Positions 8,328-15,833 of a stretch of DNA of 64,000 nt are shown one piece after another. Location of the stretch: contig JAJYYO010000002.1 of the NCBI GenBank assembly GCA_021800795.1, positions 62,001 through 126,000 on the forward strand. The letters run 5' to 3'. The notes beneath the pieces were generated by a model that saw only the letters and a program-made list of their open reading frames with translations, was not told the origin of the DNA and searched no databases. Positions within the stretch are counted from its first letter, which is position 1. Each line of letters starts with the position of its first letter. The stretch is from Pseudomonadota bacterium. GTDB taxonomy: Bacteria; Pseudomonadota; Gammaproteobacteria; Burkholderiales; Gallionellaceae. Position numbers and translations under genes: made by a program.

Positions 8328-9542
8328 TTAATTATTACTTGTGAGATTCAGACTTATTAATTCAGATTCCGTATCAACTGGCTTGTATCCAATCAATGCA
8401 TACCCGATATAGTTTGACTGAACTTCTGGACTTACTTCAAGCACAGGCATATAAAAAATAATTTTAACATTTACAAAACCCGCCCACTCTGCATGGAATT
8501 TAAGCAACTCTGGTGGATAGGGGCGAACATGGGACGGATCTAAATAAAAATATTGCATCGCACGACAACAACTTGGATTTACCGTTTCTATCAGAACTAT
8601 TCCGCCAGGCATTATTTTTCTATAAGCCGCATTTATAAAGCTCTTGAGCATATCGAATTGCAAATGCTCAGCAACTTGAAACATAGTAATCCCAAATAGA
8701 GCGTTATCCTTAACTCCATCGATATAATTTATTCCATCCTCACAGATTGCATCTAGTCCCTTTTTTTTCACATGCTGGATATTAAGTCGATTGGTATCAA
8801 TCCCCCGGCCTGGCAAGCTTTCCTTTGCAAGTAGTGAGAGAAACTCGCCCCTACCACTACCAAAATCTAGAAAATACCCTCGATCATTTTTATCAGCCAG
8901 TGCCGTATAGCAATCTTGAAAATAGCTTACATATATTGATTGTCGCCTCTCTATTTCCTCCTCAGATCCTCTAAAAATTTTCTCAAACAAATAATACCAA
9001 CCATCATCACCATAGTTATGCTTAATTTCAGTCAAAGCCTCATTTTCATGCAGCATTGACAAAGCCAGGTAAGAGTCCGCATCAATAAAACCATTCGCAA
9101 TGAGTGTGGTATTTTGATCTTTTGAAATTGCCTCCATTTTGGGACTTTCGTTACATGATTTTTCCAGATCAATAAGAACTGTGTATAACTTATCATACTG
9201 CTTAGTAAGGTCATCTAAGCTCTTCTGCATAATGTCATGCTGCTTAGTAAGGTCATCTAAGCTCTTCTGCATAATGTCATGCTGCTTAGTGAGGTCATCT
9301 AAGCCTCCCTGCATAATGTCATGCTGCTTAGGGTCATCTAAGCTTTTCTGAATATTGTCGTGCTGCTTAGTAAGGTCATTTAAGCTCTTCTGCATATTGT
9401 CATGCCGCTTATCAAGACTGACTAAACTCTCCTGAATCTTATCTTGATTAAGCAATGAAATCAGGTTCCGCCGAATTCGTGACACAATTGGGCGCAACAC
9501 AAACTTAAATGCCTGAGAAAAAAGCAACCCAAACCTATTCAT
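8328..9542 (-). CDS. SAM-dependent methyltransferase with N-terminal repeat coiled coil, probable O-chain terminator
   Basis: The 404-residue protein has three parts. Residues 1-32 form a hydrophobic and basic amphipathic segment (FGLLFSQAFKFVLRPIVSRI). Residues 36-118 are six near-identical 14-residue repeats with a 4-3 spacing of M/I and L, predicting a long coiled coil. Residues 150-400 are a class I methyltransferase with motif I FLDFGSGRGEF at 224-234 and VAEHL at 290. An amphipathic anchor, a coiled-coil ruler and a methyltransferase recall WbdD, which caps and measures ABC-exported O-chains in E. coli O8/O9a, although there the order is reversed. Its start overlaps wzt by eight bases. 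The gene is AT-rich (row 8941-9000 is 21 G/C in 60). The terminator role is inference. Confidence 0.75.
   Translation of the reverse strand: MNRFGLLFSQAFKFVLRPIVSRIRRNLISLLNQDKIQESLVSLDKRHDNMQKSLNDLTKQHDNIQKSLDDPKQHDIMQGGLDDLTKQHDIMQKSLDDLTKQHDIMQKSLDDLTKQYDKLYTVLIDLEKSCNESPKMEAISKDQNTTLIANGFIDADSYLALSMLHENEALTEIKHNYGDDGWYYLFEKIFRGSEEEIERRQSIYVSYFQDCYTALADKNDRGYFLDFGSGRGEFLSLLAKESLPGRGIDTNRLNIQHVKKKGLDAICEDGINYIDGVKDNALFGITMFQVAEHLQFDMLKSFINAAYRKIMPGGIVLIETVNPSCCRAMQYFYLDPSHVRPYPPELLKFHAEWAGFVNVKIIFYMPVLEVSPEVQSNYIGYALIGYKPVDTESELISLNLTSNN
9189..9437 (-). repeat. Tandem 42-bp repeats encoding 14-residue coiled-coil units
   Basis: Six consecutive units encode residues 36-118 of the methyltransferase, for example MQKSLDDLTKQHDI. 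The last four or five are almost identical in DNA. One unit (residues 64-76, IQKSLDDPKQHDI) is 39 bp and one residue short, which would shift the heptad register. Forty-two bases equal exactly two heptads, so gain or loss of a unit keeps both frame and coiled-coil phase. Confidence 0.9.
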
Positions 9543-10767
9543 TTGAAAATAAGTCCACTAGTTTAAATACAACCGGCATATAACAACAGCCCACCACCTC
9601 GTCTGAAGGGGATCCCACCACTTCGAATAACGCAGCCTTATCCCACCAGTCATAATTTGCGACAACATGTGAATATGAATCATGAAGAGCAACTGAAACT
9701 GTATAACTACCTGGCCCAATATTCAACGTAGGAAAATAAAATTGGGCACGCAAAAATTTAGTATCCTTAACAGTATGTGGATTGCTTTTAAGTAATTCAG
9801 TATTAGTACCAACCATAACATTGCCATAACGATCCCTGATTGAAATTCCAATACAAAACTCACCTACAGACTCTTCAACCTGAACTTTTACTGTGACGCA
9901 CAACTCAACTCCGGGGGCAATGTGGTAGGTAATCACACCATTATGCAAAAGCTCGACTGCCGCAATGGAAAGCTTTCCATTACCAGAGCGAATTCCACCA
10001 TCTTTTTCCGGCTTTTTTATTTCATCTACACACTTACCGCCCTTTGCCAATAATGCACTGTAATAATCAAGTACATCATCCGGGTCTCCAACATATTCTA
10101 TGTGTCCGCTATTAATTAAAATTGCACGGTTGCATATATTTTTAATCGCGCCGGGATCGTGTGACACAAACAAAATCGTGGTTCCTTGCTCAGAAAATTC
10201 ACGAATTCTACCAACACACTTATGCTGAAAGTATGCGTCTCCTACAGAAAGCGCCTCATCAATAATCAATATCTCGGGCATTTTTGCTGTGGCCACACTA
10301 AATGCTAATCGAACCTGCATGCCGCTGGAATACACACGTACCGGCTGATCCATATAATCGCCAATCTCGGCAAAGGCCTCAATTTCAGGCATCAGGCCGG
10401 CGATCTCTTCAACGCTCATGCCCAATAGTTGGCCGGCCATGAAGGCATTTTGTCGCCCGGTGAAATCAGGATGGAAGCCCATGCCGAGCTCCAGCAGCGC
10501 CGCCACACGCCCGGTGATATTGACGCTGCCGGTGGTGGGCTGGGTGGTGCCGGTAATCATTTTAAGCAGGGTGCTTTTGCCCGCGCCATTGATGCCTATG
10601 ATGCCGACAGCCTCTCCCGGATTGACAGTGAAGTGGATGTCCCGCAATACCCAGTGCAGCTGATGGCGAGGTTTGCTGAAGGGCACCAGCCATTCCTTCA
10701 GTCGCGACCAGCGCGTGGGGTATTGTTTGTAGGCTTTGCCTAAATTGGTGACGGTGATGGTGCCCAT
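9535..10767 (-). CDS. wzt: ABC transporter ATPase of O-polysaccharide export with C-terminal carbohydrate-binding domain (Wzt)
   Basis: The 410-residue protein has an ABC ATPase domain at 1-240: Walker A GINGAGKST (58-66), signature SSGMQVRLAF (147-156), Walker B ILIIDEA (166-172) and H203. A beta-rich Wzt_C domain follows at about 265-405 (GVELCVTVKVQ through FPTLNIGPGSYTVSVAL). In O9a-type systems that domain binds the capped chain end before export by Wzm. Composition changes within the gene: row 10441-10500 has 36 G/C of 60, row 10081-10140 has 22 and row 9721-9780 has 20. The switch falls near codons 140-150. wzm is 1.6 kb upstream, separated by two toxin-antitoxin modules. Confidence 0.9.
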   Translation of the reverse strand: MGTITVTNLGKAYKQYPTRWSRLKEWLVPFSKPRHQLHWVLRDIHFTVNPGEAVGIIGINGAGKSTLLKMITGTTQPTTGSVNITGRVAALLELGMGFHPDFTGRQNAFMAGQLLGMSVEEIAGLMPEIEAFAEIGDYMDQPVRVYSSGMQVRLAFSVATAKMPEILIIDEALSVGDAYFQHKCVGRIREFSEQGTTILFVSHDPGAIKNICNRAILINSGHIEYVGDPDDVLDYYSALLAKGGKCVDEIKKPEKDGGIRSGNGKLSIAAVELLHNGVITYHIAPGVELCVTVKVQVEESVGEFCIGISIRDRYGNVMVGTNTELLKSNPHTVKDTKFLRAQFYFPTLNIGPGSYTVSVALHDSYSHVVANYDWWDKAALFEVVGSPSDEVVGCCYMPVVFKLVDLFSNE

Positions 10768-10773
10768 ATTCGT

Positions 10774-11210
10774 CTAATTTCCCGCAGCTAATATAGGTGT
10801 TGCGGAAATAGGCTTACGCAAGAATGTGCCGATAAACTGGCGGCGGTCGCTGGTGATGAGTTCGTATATAACCCGTATATCAATATTCATATATTCGTGA
10901 ACAATCCGGTTGCGCAATCCAATTGCAGAATTCCACTGTGACAATTCCTGCGCAGTGATCTCGCCATGTGGTCCCAGTCTGGAAAGGCATCGTAAGCCGA
11001 TACAGGTACGGGTCTGCCCGCTGACTTAAGCATGTGCTTTGATTTACCGATGGCGTTTTCTATGAGAACTTTAAGTGCATGCAATGTGCCGCTTTCTTCG
11101 AGTCGAGACAGCGGTGCACCAGACAAAATGCGTTGCTTCGCCTCATCGAGTAACGCCATTTGCTCATTGGCAATGCGTTCGCTTTCCGCCTGGTACAGAT
11201 CAAGCCGCAT
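10774..11210 (-). pseudogene. hepT: HepT-like HEPN toxin, frameshifted
   Basis: An ATG at 11210 opens a HepT/DUF86-like frame through MRLDLYQAESERIANEQMALLDEAKQ to SAYDAF, and the open frame then runs out of phase. Reading one base back restores the family pattern SRLGPHGEITAQEL, then the HEPN active-site motif RNRIVHEY and MNIDIRVIYELI, ending at a TAG (10774-10776). The fit needs one missing base in the three-T run opposite 10983-10985, where a fourth T would restore a 145-residue protein of normal length. As written, translation stops at 10887 and the RNase motif is lost. It overlaps mntA by 11 bases and ends seven bases before the wzt start. A read or assembly error in a homopolymer is possible. 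Confidence 0.8.
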
Positions 11211-11583
11211 TGTTTTTCCTCCAGTAATAATCTTCCAGTTCGCCCCATGTCCGTGTGAGATAGTGGTTCCATGCCAGAGTATCCTCGCCCTTAAGAATAA
11301 TACCTTCTTCAGCCACTACCGCGCGCATTGCAAGCCGGGCCGTCGTAATATCAATCAAGTCAATTTGATCTTTGTGCATCTTGATTGCATCGGCAATTTG
11401 TTGCTTCAGAATTTCCGATCGCTCCAGAATTGTCCATCCATTGGTATGTTTTTCCCATTGAATGGCAATATCCCAATCGCTGTGATTGTTTGCAGTACCG
11501 CGCGCCCGGCTTCCGACAAGCACTGCAAGCTCCAAGTCCGGAATAGTTTGTAGCAACCGCTTTAAATGATCGAGTTTGTTCAT
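11200..11583 (-). CDS. mntA: MntA-like minimal nucleotidyltransferase antitoxin
   Basis: The 127-residue protein carries the minimal nucleotidyltransferase signature GSX10DXD exactly: G24-S25, then D36 and D38 in HSDWDIAI, with a later conserved acid region DLIDITTARLA. MntA proteins neutralise their HepT partner by adding AMP groups to a tyrosine near its active site. The start ATG overlaps by four bases the stop of a wzm-derived scar, exactly the position wzt would hold after wzm. The hepT gene follows with an 11-base overlap and is frameshifted here, so the antitoxin may now be orphaned. Confidence 0.85.
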   Translation of the reverse strand: MNKLDHLKRLLQTIPDLELAVLVGSRARGTANNHSDWDIAIQWEKHTNGWTILERSEILKQQIADAIKMHKDQIDLIDITTARLAMRAVVAEEGIILKGEDTLAWNHYLTRTWGELEDYYWRKNNAA

Positions 11584-11757
11584 AACTCATCCACCATTTC
11601 GCCGGCGTGCTTGCGCAAAAGGTGCATTCCTAAAACACACAGGGTTATGGAGAGGACGGTTGCAGGAGCAGACTTTGCCATGCAGGCACGCGACCGGCAA
11701 GCAGGGTATTGCTTGCAGGCTTTGCCCGGGTTGGTGACGGTGAGGGTGCCCATATTC
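11580..11757 (-). pseudogene. Scar: second wzt 5' end fused to second wzm 3' end
   Basis: In gene direction this stretch first copies the first 68 bases of wzt (11757-11689, encoding MGTLTVTNPGKACKQYP) and then the last 109 bases of wzm (11687-11580, encoding LGMHLLRKHAGEMVDEL and stop). By eye the wzm part differs from 12381-12489 at about 10 of 109 positions, including a one-base loss. The wzt part differs from 10703-10771 at about 12 of 69. The order wzt-start then wzm-end is what remains if a wzm-wzt unit was duplicated in tandem and the middle lost. The join lies near a short shared GCGACC/GTGACC. Confidence 0.85.
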
Positions 11758-12127
11758 AGTGATCCAAAGCAGCAAGCAGCCCATGCTGAACCGCCGCCGC
11801 GCGCAAGCGCTTGTCCCTGGTCCAAAGCAGAGTCCCCGGCGTCAAGCGCACGCTTGCCAACAAGTGCGCATCAATATAGCCAATGCCCGCCCCGTATAAC
11901 CTGCTTTGGTTGATGAAAGCCAGCACTTCTGCATCTGCGGCAATATTTGCACAGGACAAATTACTCAGCGCATCTAAAATTACCTCGCGCTGTTGCAGGT
12001 TACCCAAGGCAAGCTCGCCAATTACAAAAGGGTGCGCGAGTACCCGCCCGGTATTGAGCAGGTTCACCAGAAAACTATCGCCAAGGCGAAGATGGTCTAG
12101 CCACACGGAGGTATCGACTAATATCAC
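11756..12127 (-). CDS. vapC: VapC-type PIN-domain toxin
   Basis: The 123-residue protein is a PIN-domain ribonuclease. The four acidic metal ligands are visible: D5 in MILVDTSVWL, E38 in VIGELALG, D86 in YIDAHLLA and D105 in TRDKRL. VapC toxins cleave RNA, commonly initiator tRNA or rRNA, and are held inactive by VapB. Its ATG overlaps the vapB stop by four bases. Its TGA stop lies inside a 9-bp repeat (CCATATTCA on the plus strand) that also occurs upstream of vapB, and is followed at once by the remnant wzt start. Confidence 0.9.
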   Translation of the reverse strand: MILVDTSVWLDHLRLGDSFLVNLLNTGRVLAHPFVIGELALGNLQQREVILDALSNLSCANIAADAEVLAFINQSRLYGAGIGYIDAHLLASVRLTPGTLLWTRDKRLRAAAVQHGLLAALDH

Positions 12128-12315
12128 TCCGCTTGACGCCTTGGCACGGGCTCAAGCAGAGGCTCGCTGCCACCCAGCAGTGCCAGCCGACGTGCACTTT
12201 CGCGGTCTATCAATGCTTTCAGCGCTTCTCTAACCAGGGCCGATTTTTCTGTCAACCCTGTAAAGGCCTGCGCTTTGGCAACCAAAGTGTCATCAAGTGC
12301 CAGTGTCGTTCTCAT
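12124..12315 (-). CDS. vapB: VapB-type ribbon-helix-helix antitoxin
   Basis: I place the start at 12315 (MRTTLALDDTLVAKAQAF) because a GAGG lies eight bases upstream; longer in-frame starts read through the promoter region. The 63-residue product has the ribbon-helix-helix pattern at the N-terminus (RTTLALDDTLVAKA, then TEKSALVREALKAL) and a charged tail that would wrap VapC. A 12-bp palindrome upstream is a likely autoregulatory site. The gene is coupled to vapC by a four-base overlap. Confidence 0.85.
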   Translation of the reverse strand: MRTTLALDDTLVAKAQAFTGLTEKSALVREALKALIDRESARRLALLGGSEPLLEPVPRRQAE

Positions 12316-12344
12316 CGCAATACCTCGCCTATATTCAGGCACGC

Positions 12345-12372
12345 ATAATAGCATCGATCGATGACCTGGAAA
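12345..12372 (-). promoter_or_regulatory. Predicted vapBC promoter with palindromic operator
   Basis: On the minus strand a TTTCCA (12372-12367) and a TATTAT (12350-12345) are 16 bases apart. Between them lies the perfect 12-bp palindrome CATCGATCGATG (12352-12363). Ribbon-helix-helix antitoxins usually bind such palindromes overlapping their own promoter. The -35 match is weak. Confidence 0.4.
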
Positions 12373-12380
12373 TACCATAT

Positions 12381-13175
12381 TCATAGCTCATCCACCATTT
12401 CGCCGGCATGCTTGCGAAAAAGGTGCATGCCTAGAATACACAGGGCTATGGCAAGGACGGTTGCAGGCAGCAGACTTTGCCATGCAGGCCAGTGACCTGA
12501 AACGAGAATATCCTGAAAAGCACCGATGATACCCATCATGGGGTTATAACTCACCAGCGAGCGCACCGGTTCCGGCAGGATGGTGATCGGATAAACGATA
12601 GGGGTAAGCCAGAACCAGAACTGGATGACAATGCCGAAGAACTGGCCGACATCGCGAAAAAAGACATTGAGCACACCGAGACTGATCCCAAGACCGATGG
12701 AAAATGCAACGAGAATAATCAGGACAGGAAGCAGGGCCAGATAAACCAGCCCCGGGAAATTGCCTGAAATCAGCAGAAAAAAACTGAACAGGCCGAATAC
12801 GATGATAAAGTTTAATAGTGCATTGGCAACTACGATAACGGGTAAACAAAGCCGGGGAAAGCTCAGCTTCTTGAGCAGATTGGCATGTTCAAGAAAGGTA
12901 TTTTGAGCGCGACTGACGATTTCCGCGAACAGCCCCCAGGTCAGTACGCCCGCGCACAGGTAGATGCTATAGGCAAAGGTAGTGTCGTTGCCCGCCAATC
13001 TGGAGTGCATGACTTTGGAAAAAATCACAGTGTAGACGATGATCATGGCAAGCGGATTGATCACTGTCCACGCGGCACCCAGCAGAGAATTGCGATACTT
13101 GGATTGGAATTCGCGCCTGACGCTACCGACGATGAAGCCGCGATAGGACCACAAGGATTTAAGCATGTTTTGCAT
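12381..13175 (-). CDS. wzm: ABC-2 type polysaccharide export permease (Wzm)
   Basis: From ATG 13175 the product has 264 residues with about six membrane helices, the usual size for Wzm/KpsM-type permeases. The N-terminus has the interfacial segment FVGSVRREFQSKYRNSLLGAAW and VINPLAMIIVYTVIFSKV, typical of the family; the C-terminus ends LGMHLFRKHAGEMVDEL. With Wzt it would form the channel that moves the finished undecaprenyl-linked chain across the inner membrane. The stop (TGA) overlaps an ATG, and the following ATGAATATGG looks like the original wzt start, now cut off from wzt by the toxin-antitoxin inserts. Confidence 0.92.
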   Translation of the reverse strand: MQNMLKSLWSYRGFIVGSVRREFQSKYRNSLLGAAWTVINPLAMIIVYTVIFSKVMHSRLAGNDTTFAYSIYLCAGVLTWGLFAEIVSRAQNTFLEHANLLKKLSFPRLCLPVIVVANALLNFIIVFGLFSFFLLISGNFPGLVYLALLPVLIILVAFSIGLGISLGVLNVFFRDVGQFFGIVIQFWFWLTPIVYPITILPEPVRSLVSYNPMMGIIGAFQDILVSGHWPAWQSLLPATVLAIALCILGMHLFRKHAGEMVDEL

Positions 13176-13296
13176 CAAGCAAAATTCCTGATCGAGTATT
13201 CAAGTTCGCACAAAAGTACGGCGTGCGGCGCGGCTTCCTCGTTAAACTGGTTACCTGAATCAGCATGCAAGTCGCATACCTTAAAATATGCCGAAT

Positions 13297-14781
13297 TCAC
13301 GGGCTTATTCGCCCGTATTTATCATCGAACCGGACGATGTCATCTTCGCCCAGATATTCTCCGCTTTGCACTTCGATCATGACAAGATCGACCACGCCCG
13401 CATTTTCCACGCGATGCTTGTGACCTGCGGGGATGTAAGTGGATTCGTTGATATTGACCAGCATATCGCGATCGCCGTTGGTCACTTTCGCCGCACCGCT
13501 CACCACAATCCAGTGTTCGCTGCGATGATGATGCATTTGCAAACTGAGCTTGCCGCCGGGCCTGACTTCGATGCGTTTGATCTTGTAGTGCGTATTTTCT
13601 TCCAGAATCGTATAAGTGCCCCAGGGACGATATACGGTGCGATGCAGCTTGTGCGCCTCATGCCCGCTGGCCTTGAGGCTGGCGTAAAGGTGTTTGACAT
13701 CCTGTGCGCGGCCCCGATCCGCAACCAGAATGGCATCGGGCGTGTCGATAATGATGAGATTGTTGACGCCCACCGCCCCGACGATGCGCTCGTTGCTCTG
13801 AATGTAACATTCGCTCACATCGAAGAGCTGCGCCTCACCCTGGATGCGATTGCCTTTTTCGTCTGCCACAGTCAAATCGCCCAGCGCACTCCACGATCCG
13901 ATGTCGCTCCAGCCTATGCTGCACGGTACGACTGCGACATTGGCGGATTTTTCCATGACCGCGTAGTCGATGGAATCGTCGGGAATCTGATCGAAGGTTT
14001 CCGGGGTGAGCTCGACTTGTGCGAAACCTTTTCCCGCTACCTTGCGGGATTGCGCCATGCATTCGCGTGTAGCCGCCAGAATGGTGGGACAGTGTTGCTC
14101 CATCTCGCGCAACATGGCGCCTGCGGAAAAACAGAACATCCCGGAATTCCACAGGTAGCGACCCGAGGCCAGGTATTCCTTTGCTTTTTCAAGACAGGGC
14201 TTCTCGACAAAACGGAGGACCGGAAAACCAGCCCCCTGTCCCTCGGTAAGCGGTGAATCAAGGTCGGCCTCGATATAACCATAACCCGTGTCGGGTGCTT
14301 CCGGCTGGATGCCGAAAGTAACGAGTTTACCCTGTTGTGCCAGCTGCGCGGCAGCCGCTACCGCACGCGCAAAAGCATCCTGGTCGGCAATGAGGTGGTC
14401 GGCAGCAAGAACCAGCATCAGCGCATCGCCGCCATGCGTGTCAGCCACATGCAGAGCCGCAGCAGCAATGGCCGGCGCGGTATTCCGGCCGAAGGGTTCG
14501 AGGATAAAACTGTTGGTCAACGCAGATGGAACGCTGTCCGATACTTCACGGTACTCGTCTTCCGTTTTGAAAAACAACTCGCGGTTGGTGACAGTCAGAA
14601 TGTCAATCACGCCCGGCAGCACCGCGCCCCGTATCCATGCCTTTTGCAGCAGGCTCTGTCCGTCCGCCAGACGGATGAATGGCTTGGGATGCATCTCGCG
14701 GGAAATCGGCCAGAGACGGGAACCTGCACCGCCGCATAGAATCGTTGGAATTAATTTTATTGCCTGGGGAGAGCTGATCAT
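13297..14781 (-). CDS. manC: Mannose-1-phosphate guanylyltransferase / mannose-6-phosphate isomerase
   Basis: The 494-residue bifunctional enzyme has the nucleotidyltransferase signature CGGAGSRLWPISRE (16-29), FVEKP in the sugar-phosphate site and a C-terminal cupin isomerase domain with RPWGTYTILEE, QMHHHRSEHWIVVSG and EVQSGEYLGEDDIVRF. It converts fructose-6-phosphate to mannose-6-phosphate and makes GDP-mannose from mannose-1-phosphate and GTP in the cytoplasm. This supplies mannose or, through Gmd and Per, perosamine. Length and motifs are complete. It sits upstream of wzm in the same orientation with a gap of about 120 bases. Confidence 0.95.
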   Translation of the reverse strand: MISSPQAIKLIPTILCGGAGSRLWPISREMHPKPFIRLADGQSLLQKAWIRGAVLPGVIDILTVTNRELFFKTEDEYREVSDSVPSALTNSFILEPFGRNTAPAIAAAALHVADTHGGDALMLVLAADHLIADQDAFARAVAAAAQLAQQGKLVTFGIQPEAPDTGYGYIEADLDSPLTEGQGAGFPVLRFVEKPCLEKAKEYLASGRYLWNSGMFCFSAGAMLREMEQHCPTILAATRECMAQSRKVAGKGFAQVELTPETFDQIPDDSIDYAVMEKSANVAVVPCSIGWSDIGSWSALGDLTVADEKGNRIQGEAQLFDVSECYIQSNERIVGAVGVNNLIIIDTPDAILVADRGRAQDVKHLYASLKASGHEAHKLHRTVYRPWGTYTILEENTHYKIKRIEVRPGGKLSLQMHHHRSEHWIVVSGAAKVTNGDRDMLVNINESTYIPAGHKHRVENAGVVDLVMIEVQSGEYLGEDDIVRFDDKYGRISP

Positions 14782-14894
14782 TCTTACCTGTTGAACATGT
14801 CAATGCAAAAAGTGTAACGGATTGTAACGCAAGTTGGCGGAGATGAAGTATGGCGGGCTAACAAATAAGCGTTCCATCTCCAACATGGCGAAAC

Positions 14895-15833
14895 TCAAGC
14901 GGGCCGTGCGGTCAACCGTAAGCCCTCTTGCAAGGTAAAAGGTGGAATCCAATCCAGTTCGCGGCGAATTTTACCGCTGTCGACCTGCAGCGAGCCCAAT
15001 AGCCGCTCAATTTGGTCGGCCTTGCCGAGCAAACGTCCCGCCAGTCTCAGCAACGCCTGCGGGCAGGGAAACAGATGCGCCGGATGACCCATCGCTGTTC
15101 CCAGCTGGCGCAACAGATCGGGCGTGGAAATACCCTCGCCATCGCTCACCAGATAAGTCTGTCCTGCTGCTGCGGGATGCGTCGCACACAAAATCAACGC
15201 ATCCACCAGATTTTCAACGTAAATCAAACTGCGCCGGTTATCAACCGAGGCAAGCGGCAGCGGGATGCCCTTGGTCAGCACCTTGAGCATCTGCGCGAAA
15301 TTTCCCTTTACTCCCGCGCCATAAACCAGCGGCGGGCGGATGATGACAACTTCCAGACCTGTCTCTGCCGCCACCCGATGCAAAGCCTGTTCTGCCTCCC
15401 ACTTGGAAATTCCGTAGGGATCTTGAGGTGAGGGAGTGTCAAGTTCAGAGAACTTTTTTTCCGCGCAGGTCGCCTCGCCATTTACCTTGATCGAGCTCAC
15501 ATAAACGAACCGCTTCACCCCGCTCGCCGCCGCCGAACGCGCCAGATGCTCCGTGCCAGCAACATTGATCTTGCGAAATTCTGCCAGAGGATCGCTGGAC
15601 TCATCACTCATCACATGCACGCGGGCAGCGAGATGAATCACAACCCCCACGTCAATGAAGGCCTTTCCCCAGTCGGTTTCGCCGTCTATTGTGCCAACTA
15701 CCGTCCTCTCGATGTCATTGAATTTAACGTTTTCAGAACGCATAGCAGCACGAACCGCATATCCTTTTTGCGACAGTTCCTTGCAAAGCGCGCTGCCGAC
15801 AAAACCATTGGCGCCGGTTATCAGGAATTTCAT
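14895..15833 (-). CDS. NAD-dependent 4-epimerase/4-ketoreductase-like SDR
   Basis: From ATG 15833, which overlaps the preceding stop by four bases, the product has 312 residues. It shows the extended-SDR nucleotide loop TGANGFVG (G7, G10, G13), S114 in VYVSSIKVNG, and Y140/K144 in DPYGISKWEAE, so the catalytic set is complete. The style resembles the WbpV family of nucleotide-sugar 4-epimerases or 4-ketoreductases found in O-antigen clusters. Substrate is unknown; UDP-HexNAc or UDP-glucose are candidates. A start six bases upstream is possible. Confidence 0.75.
   Translation of the reverse strand: MKFLITGANGFVGSALCKELSQKGYAVRAAMRSENVKFNDIERTVVGTIDGETDWGKAFIDVGVVIHLAARVHVMSDESSDPLAEFRKINVAGTEHLARSAAASGVKRFVYVSSIKVNGEATCAEKKFSELDTPSPQDPYGISKWEAEQALHRVAAETGLEVVIIRPPLVYGAGVKGNFAQMLKVLTKGIPLPLASVDNRRSLIYVENLVDALILCATHPAAAGQTYLVSDGEGISTPDLLRQLGTAMGHPAHLFPCPQALLRLAGRLLGKADQIERLLGSLQVDSGKIRRELDWIPPFTLQEGLRLTARPA

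Noticed and set aside
9189-9437. Regular repeats considered as a CRISPR array
   Set aside because: There are no spacers; the 42-bp units are contiguous and encode an in-frame coiled coil.
11580-11825. 81-codon frame taken as a real gene
   Set aside because: It is the wzt/wzm scar read together with part of vapC antisense-free flank; the protein is a fusion of two truncated ends.
13288-14256. Long plus-strand open frame opposite manC
   Set aside because: It lies fully antisense to a complete manC, has no recognisable domain, and is of the kind produced by high G/C at third positions.
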